A stretch of DNA of 64,000 nucleotides from Narthecium ossifragum (lineage: Eukaryota > Streptophyta > Magnoliopsida > Dioscoreales > Nartheciaceae), in assembly GCA_963920575.1 (NCBI GenBank), contig OY986968.1, forward strand, positions 28,115,904 through 28,179,903. Direction: 5' to 3'. Below, piece by piece: positions 29,475 to 40,723 of this stretch. The position numbers and the translations under genes were made by a program. Numbering within the stretch: the first letter of the stretch is position 1; every line of letters starts with the position of its first letter. The notes beneath the pieces were generated by a model, which was not told the origin of the DNA, ran no database searches, and worked only from the letters and a program-made list of their open reading frames with translations.

Positions 29475-31897
29475 ATGGTAGCCGTCGTCCATTGCTCTTC
29501 TCTTGTGATCGAAGGCGAGAGCTAGGGTTTCGTGTTCTCAAAAGGCTAAATTTCTCCTTTTCTGGATGTTTTGTGTTAATTTTTACAGGCATTGCCTAAC
29601 CAGCAAACGGTGGATTACCCGAGTTTCAAGCTCGTCATCGTCGGCGATGGTGGAACTGGTGATTTTTTGCCACTTTATGAATCCATCCTTTGGAAAGTTT
29701 TAATTTTTGTCATAGTTATTTCGATCGTCATAGATTCCTCTTCTTTATATTTTTCCACAATGAATTTATGTTTACGCTCACAAGAATTGTAGAGTTCTTT
29801 GAAGATAAAGATCGACCTTTGTTGTTGCTTGTGTTTGCTTCCTTTTTCTCTTACATGATATCTTTTTTTCTCCTCTTGGTCGGGCAGGAAAAACTACATT
29901 TGTTAAGAGGCATCTGACTGGTGAATTCGAGAAGAAATATGAGCGTAAGTCTCTCATTAGCGAGATGCTCATTTGATTTCTTTAAGGGTAATGTTGTGAC
30001 CTCTGTTTCTGATGATTACGCAGCTACCATTGGAGTGGAAGTCCATCCTCTGGACTTCTTCACCAATTGCGGAAAGCTCCGGTTCTATTGCTGGGATACA
30101 GCTGGCCAAGAGAAGTTTGGCGGTCTCAGAGATGGATACTAGTAAGTGCCTCATGAAAATAGGCTATAAGATAGCCGCTTTTCACGGATCTTATGGCAGG
30201 ACTCTGCATTACTTTATTTCCTCCGGAAGAAATCTGTGAATTTATTGTTTCATCATGTATTTTTTTCATGTGCAAACGAGTGTATGTATTGCTTTAGATC
30301 CATCCATCATGCGCTTCTTGTATCTGGCTCGATCTAGGGTGCTCTTCAATTTAAGGGCTGTCACTCTGGGATTCAATCTCTTCTCCTTTTTCCCCATATC
30401 AAAAACCTTTTCTTATGGAATCTTAGCATTTTTTGTTTGATTCCATAGCTATTTTGCTTAACCGAGCTGGCTAATAATACCAATGTTTGACATTGTTTTC
30501 ATGATGATTACATCTATTTTATTGTAATGATTCAGGTTAAAACCTAGCTAACTATTTATTTGAATAAGCCCTGTTCGGTTTTTGTAACTTTATTGGTGTA
30601 ATTTCCTTTGTGTTCACGGAAAGAATTTGAACGAATGACAACTTTGTTTGCTAATTCTTCTGTTTCTTGCTTCTCTTTGATATATTAAATCCTTTTCTGC
30701 CAATGCCTAGTAGCTAATTATCCTCCTATTTTGCTTTTGAAATTGCATTGAATCATGTTCACTATCCACAGTTCTCATTTAGCCTTATGCTTCTATAGTG
30801 TTCCATGGTGCTTTATGAACAAATTCCTTGAATCCCTTGATTTGGAAGTTTGTGCTTGCATTTTCAATTGTTTATTCTCGTTCCTCTGGTAATCCTGTTA
30901 TTTGGGTAACATTTAATTCCTTGGAGTTTATGATGTATATATATTTTATTCAGTGAATGCACTTGCATGATTTTTGTTTCTAGAGTGCGAGCACAGTTTG
31001 ATCGAGCAATGTCCACTACAAGTCATTAAATTGTATATAATTTCTTGGTTATGCCTTTAAAGCAGTTCACTTCTTTTCTTTTATTCTAGTATTTGTCCCA
31101 AAATAACGATGTCTCCTACTCCATGTTATGTTCAGCAAAGTATTCTTTTTGCTCATCAATGTCTGGCTTTTATGCAGCATTCATGGACAATGTGCTATTA
31201 TCATGTTTGATGTCACTGCTCGCCTGACCTACAAGAATGTTCCAACGTGGCACCGTGATCTTTGCAGGTTCAGGAAGTCTCTTGGTACTTGGAGGTTTCC
31301 CCTCTTTTTAATTCTGAGGTTCTAATGTTTCTTTGTTGTGTCAAATCAGGGTGTGTGAGAATATCCCAATTGTCTTGTGTGGCAACAAGGTGGATGTGAA
31401 GAACAGGCAGGTTAAGGCAAAGCAAGTCACCTTTCACAGGAAGAAGAACCTACAGTACTATGAGATCTCTGCAAAGAGCAACTACAACTTTGAGAAACCC
31501 TTCCTCTATCTTGCGAGGAAACTTGCAGGGTATACCTGAAATTTCGAGCATCGTGTTTAATGCCGTACATGCTCAATAAGGTTTGAGAGTTCTTACATTT
31601 GAATGCCTCTTCCCAGGGATCCGAATCTCCACTTTGTTGAATCACCTGCCCTTGCACCACCAGAGGTGCATATCGACATGGCAGCACAGCAGCAGTAAGT
31701 ATTCTGTCCTGTACTTGATCTTTACATTTCCTGCCTATCACTTCTTCAGACAAACATCTGACTGATATATCAGTTCTTTTCTCTCAACTAACTCGTCTAA
31801 ACAATTTCTTCATGGAATTTTCTACAGGCACGAGGCAGAACTTGCTGCAGCTGCTGCTCAGCCCCTTCCCGATGACGATGATGATGCCTTCGACTAA
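29475..31897 (+). CDS. RAN: Ran small GTPase, copy 1 (221 aa)
   Basis: Exons: 29475-29477, 29589-29658, 29888-29944, 30024-30141, 31178-31267, 31350-31529, 31617-31694, 31828-31897 (666 nt). The first exon is just the ATG, split from the rest by an intron, a layout I recall for plant Ran genes. Motifs: P-loop [24 protein letters not shown] switch [18 protein letters not shown] switch II, NKVD and EISAK guanine-binding motifs, and the acidic tail DDDDDAFD. Ran-GTP/GDP gradients drive nuclear import and export and spindle assembly. It lacks a prenylation cysteine, as expected for Ran. The sequence is intact. It lies in tandem with a second Ran 2.3 kb downstream. Confidence 0.97.
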
Positions 31898-34230
31898 TTT
31901 CAGTGATCATCTCTGAAAATGTCCCATCAACTCTCCGGATGTTACTGCAGTGTCTTGATGTTCCCTTCATTTCTCATCTTGGGGTTCAGTGAGAGAGATT
32001 GGCATCCCAAGTCTCTAACGTTTTCTTTTTCTTCTTCTTGTTTTTTTCCTGCATTTTTGTATCAGCTATATGCTAAGAAAGTGAGTGATGAAGTTTTGAT
32101 AGAGGATGCTTTGGTGGATTCTCTTTAGGATTCAAGCTCTCAATTTCTGTGGGAGTTATTTGGCTTTGGATGAGTAGTTGAAGAGCTGGATGCTCTTTGG
32201 CTTTTTGCTAGAAATACAATCCGTTTTTTGGAGATGTGGCATGAAAGATCTCTACTTCTTTCCATAGTTTGGATCTATCAAGCATATCATTGGTACTGCT
32301 TAGCCATTGACATTATCTCCTAAATCTCAGTTATTGCTGTCGGGAATTAGCTTCCAAACATGTCACATTGTCATCTAAATCTTACTACCTAATTAATATC
32401 ATAACTTGGTATTTGTTAGAACTGAAATCATGAAAATCATGTCGTTGATTGGTGAAGAGCAAAAATGTCAAAATAGCCTAACATCAAGAATCTGGAGATT
32501 GTGGTTTAGTCTAATTCCTTCGAACTTTGTTCGAACAGAGGTGTCGAAGTTATTGAGATTAAATGAGGAAAGAAATAAAATAGAGAAAATAGAGGGAAAT
32601 TGAAGATAATGAATTATGGTAAATCTACTTTTATGAGTGATATACTCTTATGAATGAAATTATGGTAGTACTATTCTTACAAATAAAGAACTGGTTGCAG
32701 GAATTTAAAATGAATAAAAGCTTCATTGCTAAATTTAAAAGGTTACATTGTAAATAGAGCTAAGTCTATTGATACATGTTAAAAGATAGATAAAGTGATT
32801 TTTGCTCTGGATTTTCGGAGTCACTTTTTCTTTATTCTTTTGGTCTTTTATAGAGCTTCTGGTAACCACCTTGAAACCACCCAAACCATCCATTGCAACT
32901 GTTCTTTGAAAGTGGAAATCACCATAACTGTTTCATAACTGATTGAAATTGCCATTAATTAACATCTCCTGTCTTCCGCTGTAATTTGGGCGACATTTAC
33001 ATTGGAATCTGGAAACACTCTGAAGATGAAAGTTGTAAATCTTTAAATTATCTTTCCAACGGTACCCAAAACGTCCAATTTGGACATTGGATGAGAAAGT
33101 TATGACTGAAACAATCAGACTACATTAATTACTAATATGGACGATGGGAATTTGGATGATGACATCGGTCATTTTGGACGATGACATTTAGATGTCGGCA
33201 ATTATTTATTATTTTGCCACTGGACACTTCGGCTGTCAGTTTGACACACTAAACGATAGGATCTGAAGCTCTCGTCAACATAAAAGTTGTAGATTTTCTC
33301 GTCTTCTTTTCAATGGTTCAAGAATCAACTCATTTTGGATATCAAATGAGAAAATTATCACCAAAATAGTCAAAACACATCGATGACTAATAAAATAATC
33401 AACAAAATATGGTCGATTGACAATTTGAGTGATGGAAATTTGGTTGACATCGGCCATTGTACATCGACCATTGTTTGGACGATGGCATTTCAAATTCGAT
33501 CATCATTTACATTTTTGCCACTAGGCACTTTGACTGCCAGTTTGACATAGTAAACGACGAAATCTGAAGATCTTGTTAACAGAAAAGTTGTAGATCGTTT
33601 CGTCCTCTTTCCTATCGTTTAAGAATCACCCAATTTGGATACTTGGTAAAAGTTATGGACAAAATTTTTCAGCTGTGTCAAAACTGAAGTATTTATTTGT
33701 CGATTGACAATATTTATGAAATTACCATTGATCTTTGTTAATCGTCCAAATGACTTTTGGACATGCTTATATTTATGACTAACAGTGTTAGATTTAACTT
33801 TGATAATGTTTATTTGATGAATAAACTCTGAAATACAAATCCAGTTGGGGGCGCTTGTGGGGAACTATATTGAAGCATAAGAATAGTTATCGGACCCGAT
33901 CCAATCGGGTTCCATCTAAATGTTTTTTCCAATTCTGGATCCCGGCCAGAACAGGTAAGGCCACCCCCAATCGACCGTTCATCGCTCACGGCCAATCTGT
34001 AAAGCAACGGCGGAGACTAACGCTACGTGTACGGTCGAAGTTAAATTATTCCAGCGAGCGGGATTGAATCGAACGGCTGGCGTAGTCGCGTTGGACTGAA
34101 GCCAAGCAGCCTAGGAGGGGTCTCGCGTCGGATGAACGCAGAGGGTATGCCTATTTAAGCGTCCCCCTGCCCCAATAGCCCTTCCGTCCCTTAAACCTCT
34201 TCAAAGACGCCCAAGTCCACATACATAACA
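31898..34230. other. Inter-Ran region with three degenerate repeats
   Basis: Bases to about 32300 are the 3' UTR of Ran 1. From about 32900 to 33700 three diverged units share the order CTGAAGxT...AAAGTTGTARAT(C/T)...CAATTTGGAYAT...GAGAAAGTTAT, with the AAAGTTGTA core near 33028, 33282 and 33582. Between units, GACGATGACATT(T) motifs recur. This style is typical of decayed LTR-retrotransposon DNA. The last 400 bases are the promoter of Ran 2 (TATTTAA at 34152-34158). Confidence 0.5.
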
Positions 34231-36887
34231 ATGGTATGTTCCCATCTCGACTCCCTCTAGGGTTTGCTTCTCCGATCTACATCGCCCCCGTCTTTCGCTC
34301 GCTTGATTCAAAGGGATCGAGTTTTCTTCTGATCGCTTCGTGTTTTCCGTGTTTCCAGGCTCTCCCCAATCAGCAGACCGTCGATTACCCTAGCTTCAAG
34401 CTCGTCATCGTCGGCGATGGTGGCACAGGTGATCTGTTTATTCATGATTCTATGCCTTTACTGTTTTTTTTTTTTTTTGTTTCTGGAGGTCGTGTGGTTC
34501 TTTGTTTAGATTTCTAGATCTCCTGTTTCTTGTTTTTTGAGGGCGTTGCTTTGATTTGGGGGGAAATTGGGCTCTCTTTTGACTCGGTTCTGGGATATTA
34601 TTGCAGGGAAGACGACCTTTGTCAAAAGGCATCTGACTGGCGAGTTCGAGAAGAAATACGAACGTATATCTACGAATTAATCCGATCTTTGTACTACTTT
34701 TTTCTACAAGAACGGATAATTTTCAAAATTTCCCCTTTGGTTTTGGACCAACAGCTAATTGGATTCGTTGATCTGTTGTTTTGCAGCTACGATTGGTGTC
34801 GAAGTCCATCCGTTGGATTTCCACACGAACTGCGGAAAAATCCGATTTTACTGCTGGGATACTGCCGGGCAGGAGAAGTTTGGTGGCCTTAGGGATGGAT
34901 ACTAGTGAGTCCTAAACATGTTGCATCCTTTTGTGCTCTGCGTTTACTCTTTATGCCATTTTTTTGCAAGAATTCTCCTCGTTTCAATTTTGATACACAT
35001 TTAACCTTATTTGTGATTGGATTTATTCTGGGAAACTATTTCTTGAAGTAATTTGTCTTCTTTGATATGTTAATTTTTGGCATCTCATGTAATGCTGTGT
35101 TGCCATAGGATTGTCTAATGCTTAAAGGTTGCTACAAACTTGTTTAGTCCTTTGTCATGCAACCTTGCTTTCTTTCTTTCTCGAATAGTTTCACATATTT
35201 TACATGTTGGTTTCTATATCTCTAGGTCTTTTGCTTGCTTGTTAGTTCCTGAATGCAATGTGTTCTTCAGTTTTTCTGCAGTTCTCATAAGAAATGTGCA
35301 GATTTGTTGTGGTGCATTTGTTTGGAAAAAACCGACTGATGATTTATTGTGAATGATAAACATAATATGAGCCAAGTTATAGTATACTTTTGTCCAACAA
35401 GAGCTGCCAGCATGGAGCTAGCTTTCAATGAATACCGTTCTTTTCATCCAGGCTTACAAGTCGTCTAGCCCTAGCCCTATTCATCTTATCTTCCTACGAC
35501 AGGATGTATGTTGTAGTTTCTCAAGCCACTTACTCTGGAGAACAAATGACATGGAATCTTAATTTAGTTCTACTATGCTCTTTGGACTTCAGTCTTCTAT
35601 GAGGGTAATATTGGTTAAACGAGAATACGATGCTTTTGTGTTAATTGGATATCTCCTTTGGTAATTGTTTTTGATCTGAGATTTATCTTCCTACCCTGTA
35701 TCTGGCTTATTTCATGTTCTTTATTTTTGTTCTGGATGTGCCTTAGAATGATAAATTGGCTATTCTTCCTCTAATTGTTTGTTATTTTTGTTCTTGACAT
35801 GTCTCCTCCTGTAGTATCCATGGGCAATGTGCAATTATCATGTTTGATGTCACTGCACGACTCACATACAAGAATGTCCCAACTTGGCATAGGGATCTCT
35901 GCAGGTGAGTACCGGGACTTGATTGATTTATATGTCGGTAAAAAGGTAGTCTCCTCACGGTGTCTTTGTTATCCTGTCTTGGTAAGGGTATCAATTGAGC
36001 ATATTGCATCTTTTAATGGTAACCAGGGTTTGCGAGAACATTCCCATTGTTCTCTGTGGAAACAAAGTTGATGTCAAGAACAGGCAAGTGAAAGCAAAGA
36101 TGGTAACATTCCACAGGAAGAAGAACCTTCAATACTATGAAATCTCTGCCAAGAGCAATTACAATTTTGAGAAGCCATTCCTCTATTTAGCTAGAAAGCT
36201 TGCTGGGTATGCAACATGCTTCTTTTGAAAGTATTGATGAGCATGTAGAGTGAGTGTTAGTGCTTACTATGTGAGGGTGTGCCTTCATACAGGGATACTA
36301 ATCTTCACTTTGTGGAGTCGCCAGCTCTTGCTCCTCCGGAAGTTCAAATCGACCTTGCAGCACAGCAGCAGTAAGTGGCATAACTTGGCTTAGTGGGCTA
36401 ACCTTTTTTTTCCAGTGATTATGATGCTAAATCGTAATAGAAAGATCCTTCTATAGTGTGAATTTTGATTATATGGCTCTGTTATTTGTTGTGGTGCACC
36501 TGGTTCTTGTAAAAGACCTGTCTCTGCTGTAATTATTGGATGTCTGCAAGCCTGTTGCTGCTAGTCATTTCTTGAGTAGGGTGTTTTTTTGCATAGGGGA
36601 TTTAGTATTGTTATCTAGTTGTAGGTTAATAATGTCTGACATGATTATTCAGGTATATTAAGGGGTGAATACCGAGACATCAAGCTCATAGTTGCGAGTT
36701 GATTCTATTTGCCTTTGCTTTCCATTCTTTTTTTCTCTTATTCTTTTTTCCCCATCCTTTTTATGCTTCTCTTTGTTTGCTCTCTTTACAGCTGACCAAG
36801 CAATTGCTGTTTTTCAGGTATGAGGCTGAGATAGCTGCTGCAGCGGCACAACCTCTTCCAGATGATGATGATGATGCCTTTGATTAG
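34231..36887 (+). CDS. RAN: Ran small GTPase, copy 2 (221 aa)
   Basis: Exons: 34231-34233, 34359-34428, 34607-34663, 34787-34904, 35815-35904, 36027-36206, 36293-36370, 36818-36887. Every exon has exactly the same length as in copy 1 and the same phases, including the ATG-only first exon. The protein differs from copy 1 at a handful of sites (DFHTNCGKI versus [16 protein letters not shown] versus KAKQVTF, GDTNLHF versus [22 protein letters not shown] versus [15 protein letters not shown]). All GTP-binding motifs and the acidic tail are intact. Introns have diverged beyond recognition, so the duplication is not recent. Same orientation as copy 1. Confidence 0.97.
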
Positions 36888-37690
36888 AAAGTCATATGAG
36901 TTGCCTGGAGGGTATCATTTTCGATGATCATCAGAACATTATGAGGAGTCTCTGGATGGTCTATTTGATGATGATACACAGAAGCTTATTAGTAGTATTG
37001 CCAAGACTTTTGGACATTGGCATCAGTGTTGGGTTGTGTTAGGGTTATCGCGGTTGGCAAGATCTTCAGAATATGGATCTTGGCTTGGTGATTGAGTAGG
37101 TGTTGGGTTATTTCTGCAGAAGATCGACTGGTTTTGTTGGATTGTCTTTAACAATTCCTATGTCACAACTTTCTCTTTACTTTCGAATTCTCTGGAGTTC
37201 GATGACTATTGTCATATAATTTGGATTAGCGTTTTGTCTTATTTTTCTTTGAATTGAATCGGTTCTGTGAGGATTATGATCCCTTCTCTGTCGTATGGCC
37301 CATATAGGATCTGGGAGGCTGTTTAAATAAGTTTCTCCCAGGACGGAACAGATGCTGTTCTGTTTCTGGTATAGCTGGCAATCAGAGCGTCACCGCTGGA
37401 TAGCTAAGCAAAGCCAATCGAAGATTGCATCGGACTACTAATCCTAACAGAGCCCATGAATAAAATTGTCACTATATGTATCATTAGAAATCACAACTTA
37501 TGGAATAGTTCTCTTGCTAGTGTCTACGCTGTCAATTTGCAAGTCTCTAATACTGACCAAAGCAATGCTTCACCCATACATATAGTCCTATTCCAATCTG
37601 ATCTATTTCAGAAATTAGATTCAAATATATCTAGCTCCTAGATTCCACTAAAAAAATCCATATTTCCTTCAATATTTTTAGGCCCGCCGC
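36888..37690. other. 3' flank of Ran 2, no gene seen
   Basis: Begins with the 3' UTR (GATGATCATCAGAAC...). After about 37300 no coding frame or repeat was recognised. Confidence 0.4.
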
Positions 37691-38480
37691 CGGCGAAACT
37701 CCTCCCCCCGCGTGCCGATCCTAAAAAGAAAAAGGATCCGATTCAAGGGCGAGGTCTTCTCCGACTCAAGGCGTCCAGTCGTCCGCGTAACCACTCCCGT
37801 GGGGCTTCTCGTTGTTGCTCGCTGAGATCACCTCAAGGAACGCCATTCAGTCTGGCGCAGGGTAAAACGTGGAAGATGGACCTCTCTATGGGAGAGACAA
37901 CCAAACTCTCTATGGAAGAGATAACTAGATTTCTATAGAGGAAGAAACCAAAACCCTATTTTCTTATTCATCCAAAACTAACTCTTTACAAACCCAAGCC
38001 TCCTTTTTATAGGTTTTAAGGAAAGACCAACTCAACTAAAATATGGACTCAACCATCCAATCCTAATCCAAGTCCTAAAAGCTGGAATTAAATCCGGAAT
38101 TTAAAAGAAAGGAGAAATCCTACTCAAACTAGGACTTTGCCAAAAATAGAAACCGATAAGACTGCCAAAAAAGGAAAGTTTTCACTAAAACTGATTTTTA
38201 GACCAAAAGGAGAAGGAATTTGACGTTTTGACGAGCCGTCATGAAGAGATCGAAGATCTCCATGATAAATGACGGGCTCGTCGACCTGATCGTTTCGACT
38301 GGTCACACGCCCCGATCGGACGCCCGGATCAAAAGTTATGCCCGTCCGACGATCGGAATCGCTCGGATTTTGTCATGCATCACAGTCCTTGAGCCATTCA
38401 TCTCCTTCGCTTCTCGTTCTGTTTGTCGTGCTCCTTCTCCATCATGTAGTCTTATTAGGTTGATGAAACCAAAAAGATAG
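37690..38480 (-). mobile_element. Probable LTR (solo or remnant), minus orientation
   Basis: Read on the minus strand, the region has a promoter-like CCTATAAAAAGGAGGCTTGGG followed by a leader with short repeats GATAACTAGATTTCTATAGAGG / CTCTCTATGGGAGAGACAACC, and an upstream stretch with two CGATCGGACG-type CG-rich motifs. That layout (U3 with TATA box, then R/U5) is typical of plant LTRs. Neither a partner LTR nor gag/pol was found, and superfamily is unknown. Confidence 0.45.
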
Positions 38481-38575
38481 TCCTTCCCTATAGTTGTATC
38501 TCGTGTATTGTCTTGTCATCCGCCATCAATGTTTATGGAGTATGTTTGATTTCCCTATATAGTGTATGCTTCCTT

Positions 38576-38769
38576 GTTTGGTTTGGGGTTATCCCCGTTT
38601 TTAATGGGGTTATCCCCATTCCTACCCCAAACACCAAAAGTAATCATTACGGGTTTATCCCCATTTCACCTACCACCATCACTCTACTTTTTCCTATCCC
38701 CATTCCTTAACTCCACTTTTTCTAACCCTATTTCTTCTTAACCCCACTTTTTCTAACCCCGAACCAAAC
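38576..38769. mobile_element. MITE-like inverted-repeat element, about 194 bp
   Basis: Terminal inverted repeats GTTTGGTTTGGGGTTA (38576-38591) and TAACCCCGAACCAAAC (38754-38769) match in 15 of 16 bases. The interior is rich in TTATCCCCATT and TTCTAACCCC motifs. No target duplication is certain. It probably belongs to the PIF/Tourist-like group. Confidence 0.6.
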
Positions 38770-39244
38770 GGGGATAGTTTAAGCATAGGGTTAAAGATTG
38801 TAGATCATAAACAAAAATATAAAGTTTGTCTTCTTCCGGTGGGGAGCATGGGATGCTGCAGAGCAATGCATGCCTTTATAACTCATTGCAATGCATGACT
38901 ACCATGTTATAATCTATCAAAATACAGTTTAAACAACTTTGGCTACATTGATAGATATCATGCAGTCAAACAAGTACAGTTTTTTTTTTTAAAAAAAACT
39001 TGAAATCAAGACACAAATCTGCACATTGAACTCAAAGAAAGGAAGATGGGGCCAATCCATTAATTCAAATTCCGGTGTTTGTCAAGGATATGGAGAATAC
39101 CTGGGCAGTAGTTTGTCAAGGATATGGAGAATGGTCTTCTACCTCCATTCTCTTCTTTTGAGGCTTTTAAGTAACCCCAACCGTTCAATTCATGCAATTG
39201 AAACGCTCTCCTTTATTTTGCCTACTGTGTACAGCCTTTGAGGA
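38770..39244. other. Intergenic, no gene seen
   Basis: Contains a short direct repeat TTGTCAAGGATATGGAGAAT near 39078 and 39113. No coding signal. Confidence 0.4.
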
Positions 39245-39253
39245 TAAAACCAG

Positions 39254-40010
39254 GGAATTTTTTTAAAAAAATAATATTATTTTAATAAAATATTAGTAAT
39301 ATATACATGTGGAGAAAGTATTGATGAAGATATGCCTCGTTTGACCACGTCAGCGCAACACATACAACTAAAATTTCAATTCCTAATAAAAAATGGGCAT
39401 TTTAATTTCTAAAAAACCCTAATTTGACTATATAAACCCTAAATTTCAACACGACAAGCATACAACTAAAATTTTAAGATAAAAGCTCACTGTAAAGTAA
39501 GATGGAGAATGGCCAAAGGATCTTGGAGGATTTGGACGAAAGATCGCCGGAAAAATTTCAAGATATAACTCCTGTTGAAGGAGTGGATAGATGGGGAAGG
39601 AGGAGGGGAGCCGTGGGCCGCAGGGCCGTGCGCCAAAGAGCGCTGGAGATCGCCGTTCGAGGAGAAAGAGGAGGGTCCGGGTGGGGAAGGAGAAGGGCCC
39701 GCGGTCGAGGGTAGATGACGACTATTGATGTAAGTTGAAGTTACGTCTTTATTAATATAAACGTAACTCCAACATACGTCTTATAAGGATCACTCCTATC
39801 CATCTTTAGACTCCCTGCGGTGGGGAATGGTCAAAAGATCAAAGACGTGACGTATGTTCAAGTTACGTCTTTATTAATATAGACGTACTTTATTAGCATG
39901 ATTAAAAAAATAAAAGGTCACGTCAAAGCAGGCATATTCACATCAATACTTTCTCCGTAGGTATATATTAATAATATTTTTTTAAAATAATATTATTTAA
40001 AGAAATTTCC
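39254..40010. mobile_element. Mutator-like (MULE) non-autonomous element, 757 bp
   Basis: A 9-bp duplication TAAAACCAG at 39245-39253 and 40011-40019 is the size expected for Mutator elements. The ends are long inverted repeats of about 100 bp: left GGAATTTTTTTAAA... to GGAGAAAGTATTGATG, and the right end reads the same inward (GGAAATTTCTTTAAA... to GGAGAAAGTATTGATG). The interior has TATATAAACCC, a small ATG-started frame (39502-39714), and a GC-rich stretch. A GACGTxACTT motif recurs at about 39740 and 39855. No transposase is present. Confidence 0.85.
39502..39714 (+). CDS. Small ORF inside the MULE (70 codons), unknown
   Basis: Starts MENGQRILEDLDERSPEKF and becomes arginine/glycine-rich at the C-terminus (RRGAVGRRAVRQRALE, then GWGRRRARGRG). 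A TATATAAA lies about 65 bases upstream. The GC-rich part (about 39590-39715) contrasts with the AT-rich ends, as in Pack-MULEs that carry gene pieces. No homologue is recognised. It may not be translated. Confidence 0.3.
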   Translation: MENGQRILEDLDERSPEKFQDITPVEGVDRWGRRRGAVGRRAVRQRALEIAVRGERGGSGWGRRRARGRG

Positions 40011-40019
40011 TAAAACCAG

Positions 40020-40550
40020 TGATTCTTGTCTGTTTCCCAGACTCGCAACTCCTCCTTATCGGCGAAGAGAATTTCAGCTGTCCTTTTCAAGACCTTTGGC
40101 AGTTCTGTTACTAGCAGGATGTCTACAGAAAGAACCTCGGAACATCGACACGAGGTTTCTCCTCCGCCGTATGATTCATCTCCTTTTGTTCATCTAATTC
40201 TCAGGATAATTCTCCAAACTCCAATTCATCATCAGCTAGCGAGTTGGAAGAGTGGGATGAGGCTCGCTGCCCCCATTGTGCTTGGAGCATCCTCACAATG
40301 CCATCCTCCTAATCTGCTCCTCCTACAGTCCTACGCCGATGGTTGCCGGGCTTTCATGTGTAACAACAGGACTCTTCGTTCTAGTTGCTTTGATCAACAT
40401 CGCATAGACCAGCCCAACTACCGAATGAAGCATTCTCTGTTCTCTCTCTCTCCCTTCCTCTGTTCTCTCTCGCCCCCCGCCCCCCCCCCTCTCCTTTAAT
40501 TTTTTGATTAATTAAGCCTCTCTCTCTCAGTTTCTTCTTCTTCTTTTTTA
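40020..40550. other. Intergenic, no gene supported
   Basis: A 157-codon frame (40026-40499) shows no domain. Pyrimidine-rich from 40440 on. Confidence 0.35.
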
Positions 40551-40554
40551 TTAA

Positions 40555-40687
40555 TTTAGCCCGATGACCGGGGAGGAAAGAAGAGGTTACATAGCAGCTA
40601 ATGGTGGCCCAGAGGGACCACTCCTAACTGAACTAGCAATCATATCAGCTGCCGCATTAAACTCACATGGATATGAACAAACAGAAC

Positions 40688-40690
<3 letters not shown>
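40555..40690 (-). mobile_element. LINE 3' end fragment (RNase H tail)
   Basis: Minus-strand translation reads CEFNAAADMIASSVRSGPSGPPLAA followed by a stop, like the end of LINE RNase H (NxxADxxA...). T-rich sequence at 40538-40555 represents the A tail. The 5' side runs into a (GA)n repeat. Confidence 0.55.

Positions 40691-40718
<28 letters not shown>
40690..40718. repeat. (GA)n microsatellite
   Basis: Alternating GA for about 29 bases. Confidence 0.95.

Positions 40719-40723
<5 letters not shown>

Noticed and set aside
38576..38769. Assigning a target duplication to this MITE-like element
   Set aside because: Flanking bases (CTT / GGG) do not form a clear TTA or TAA duplication, so the superfamily is left open.
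40026..40499. 157-codon plus-strand frame
   Set aside because: Composition is low complexity at the end, no domain, and it begins just beside a transposon. No splice or promoter support.
40690..40718. Regularly repeated sequence as a possible CRISPR-like array
   Set aside because: Simple dinucleotide microsatellite without spacers. The genome is a plant nuclear genome.
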